A DNA stretch of 64,000 nt from UBA7803 sp040219135 (GTDB lineage: Bacteria; Pseudomonadota; Gammaproteobacteria; Pseudomonadales; Azotimanducaceae), in assembly GCA_040219135.1 (NCBI GenBank), contig JAVJTA010000013.1, positions 1 through 64,000 of the forward strand. The letters are read 5' to 3'. Positions 62,793-64,000 of this stretch are shown here, in pieces. Position numbers and translations under genes: made by a program. The notes under the pieces are model-generated. The model saw only the letters and a program-made list of their open reading frames with translations, was not told the origin of the DNA and did not search any database. Within the stretch, counting starts at the first letter, position 1. Each line of letters begins with the position of its first letter.

Positions 62793-63404
62793 GTGAAGCT
62801 GCCCATCGACCCGGTAAGCGTGAAGGGTTTTCTGCACCCGGAGGAGGGCGCCCGGCTGCACGCCCTGGCCCTTGACGCGGCGGCGTCGGGGCCCTGTCTC
62901 GAGGTGGGCAGCTACTGCGGCAAGTCCACCGTGTACCTTGGGAGCGCGTGCCTGGCGCTCGGCCAGCTGCTCTATGCCGTGGACCATCACCGCGGCTCCG
63001 AGGAACACCAGCCCGGAGAGGCCTATCACGATCCGGACCTGCTGGATCCGGACTCCGGGCGAGTGGATTCGTTCCGGGTGTTCCGTGACACCCTGGTGCG
63101 TGCCGGACTCGAGCAGACCGTGGTGCCCATCGTCGCCGCTTCGGCCACCGCCGCCCGTTACTGGAACACGCCGCTGGCGCTGGTGTTCATCGACGGCGGC
63201 CACAGCCGCGAGGCGGCGCTTGCCGATTACCGCAGCTGGGCCGCCCACCTGCGCCCGGGTGGCATCCTGGCCATCCACGACCTGTTCCCCGATCCCGCGG
63301 CCGGCGGTCAGGCACCGATCGAGATCTACCGCCTGGCGGCCGCCTCGGGATTGTTCCGGGAGCTGCCGGGCACCCGTACCCTGGGGGTGCTGGAGCGCAT
63401 TTAG
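62793..63404 (+). CDS. Class I SAM-dependent methyltransferase (Methyltransf_24-like)
   Basis: 203 residues, GTG start. Motif I is CLEVGSYCGKSTVYLG, with AVDHHRGSEEH at the second strand and VFIDGGHSREAALADYRSW then LRPGGILAIHDLF. The acidic/His residues in HDLF and DGGH may hold a metal, as in related O-methyltransferases. The substrate is unknown. It converges with the partial gene at the right edge. Confidence 0.88.
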   Translation: MKLPIDPVSVKGFLHPEEGARLHALALDAAASGPCLEVGSYCGKSTVYLGSACLALGQLLYAVDHHRGSEEHQPGEAYHDPDLLDPDSGRVDSFRVFRDTLVRAGLEQTVVPIVAASATAARYWNTPLALVFIDGGHSREAALADYRSWAAHLRPGGILAIHDLFPDPAAGGQAPIEIYRLAAASGLFRELPGTRTLGVLERI

Positions 63405-63425
63405 GGAACCTGTGATGCTGGCGGG

Positions 63426-64000
63426 CTAGTCCGCAGGCAGCACCACCCGGGTGAACAGATCGCTCGCGGGCGAGGCCCCGCTCAGGGCGTCGGCGGCGAG
63501 GAGCACCGCGCCGGCGGTCCAGGTGGGACGTTCATCCGGCCACAGGACGTCGTCGGCGAAGGCGTAACCGGTCCACCAGGAGCCGTCCTCTGCCTGGTAG
63601 CGGCGGATGACGTCCATGAGGCTGCGGGCGCGGCCGCGATGGCCGACGGCGAGGCATGCCATGGCGAGTTCACAGGATTCGGCGATGGTCACCCAGGGCT
63701 GATCGGCGACGCAGCGGCAGCCGAGACCCGGCTCCACGAACTCACCCCAGCGCTGGTCCAGGCGCTCCCGGGCCGCGGTCCCTTCCAGCACGCCGGTGAG
63801 CACCGGATAGAACCAGTCCATGGAGTAGCGGGCCTTGCTCTCCCAGGTGCGATCGAAGCGCTCCGGGCGGCTGCGCAGTGCCGCGCCGAGCCGCGCCCGG
63901 ACCGCCAGCCAGGGCGCCGGATCCTCGCCCAGCTCCGCCGCCATGCGGGCCGTGCATTCGAGGCTCTTGTGGATCGAGCTGCAGCCGGTCACCAGCGCGT
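63426..64000 (-). CDS. Partial prenyltransferase/terpene cyclase-like alpha-alpha toroid protein
   Basis: The 3' part of a gene whose start lies beyond the window. At least 190 residues with CSSIHKSLECTARMAAELGED, SWWTGYAFADDVLWPDERPTWTAGAVLLAADAL and repeated Trp/Gly-rich helical segments, the look of an alpha-alpha barrel (prenyltransferase-like or glycosidase-like). I cannot assign an activity. Similar proteins are found beside SAM methyltransferases in gammaproteobacteria, which matches the neighbour. Confidence 0.6.
   Translation of the reverse strand, partial: ALVTGCSSIHKSLECTARMAAELGEDPAPWLAVRARLGAALRSRPERFDRTWESKARYSMDWFYPVLTGVLEGTAARERLDQRWGEFVEPGLGCRCVADQPWVTIAESCELAMACLAVGHRGRARSLMDVIRRYQAEDGSWWTGYAFADDVLWPDERPTWTAGAVLLAADALSGASPASDLFTRVVLPAD

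Overview
This window comes from the chromosome of a GC-rich gammaproteobacterium. Evidence for the class is the order coaE-pilD-pilC-pilB-pilA-tRNA-Thr-nadC-ampD, which matches the pilin locus of Pseudomonas aeruginosa. It is supported by an 887-residue AceE, a two-lipoyl AceF, SbcB, YajQ, FxsA, an ExeA/GspB pair and muropeptide recycling genes (AmpD, AmpG). A perfect CIRCE operator before groES argues against an enteric relative. I cannot name the genus. Genes are densely packed, and many neighbours overlap by 1-14 bases.

Layout. 1-5100: a large hairpin, then secA and argJ, facing yacG-coaE. 5100-14560: type IV pilus assembly genes pilD, pilC and pilB on the minus strand. A sigma-54 promoter with an IHF site drives a cysteine-free pilin, followed by a second pilin, tRNA-Thr(CGU), and TfpX and nadC on the minus strand. 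A 1.64-kb insertion follows, bounded by direct repeats of the nadC-ampD junction and carrying a methyltransferase, and then intact ampD. 14550-20000: a ROK sugar kinase, aceE and aceF. 19980-24500: PduO-type adenosyltransferase coupled to a degenerate-GGDEF regulator, yajQ, ampG, an alkyltransferase-like gene and fxsA. 24640-28390: groES-groEL under sigma-70/CIRCE, a urate-oxidase-N-type membrane protein and a coiled-coil membrane protein.

28470-36400: a GAF/HD-GYP protein, the gspB-exeA-acyltransferase operon, an aminopeptidase lipoprotein and a DASS transporter. 36400-40100: sbcB and a two-gene osmoprotectant-type ABC importer with a fused binding protein and permease. 40100-40590: two inverted copies of a palindromic element with a conserved 76-bp core. 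40590-47670: a response regulator with a ribbon-helix-helix partner, then a five-gene coupled operon of Nudix, ABC ATPase, FtsX-type permease, AttH-like lipocalin and Nudix. 47750-53560: a REC-PAS-GGDEF-EAL protein, a PLP enzyme, an SDR, purC and a GNAT protein. 53570-62060: a region of acyl-CoA and lipid metabolism character (biotin carboxylase, carboxyltransferase, crotonase, SDR). It is interrupted by a cytochrome b-like gene and an ECF41 sigma factor preceded by an exact ECF41-type promoter. 62060-64000: small hypothetical genes, a second methyltransferase and a partial gene running off the edge.

Three themes link the genes. Surface structures are served by pili, ExeA/GspB and the AttH exporter. 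Cyclic-di-GMP-type signalling is represented by HD-GYP, GGDEF-EAL, the degenerate GGDEF protein and YajQ. Wall recycling is represented by AmpD and AmpG. The observations I rate highest are the paired palindromic elements at 40.1-40.6 kb, the self-regulated ECF41-cytochrome b unit, and the insertion at the nadC-ampD junction.
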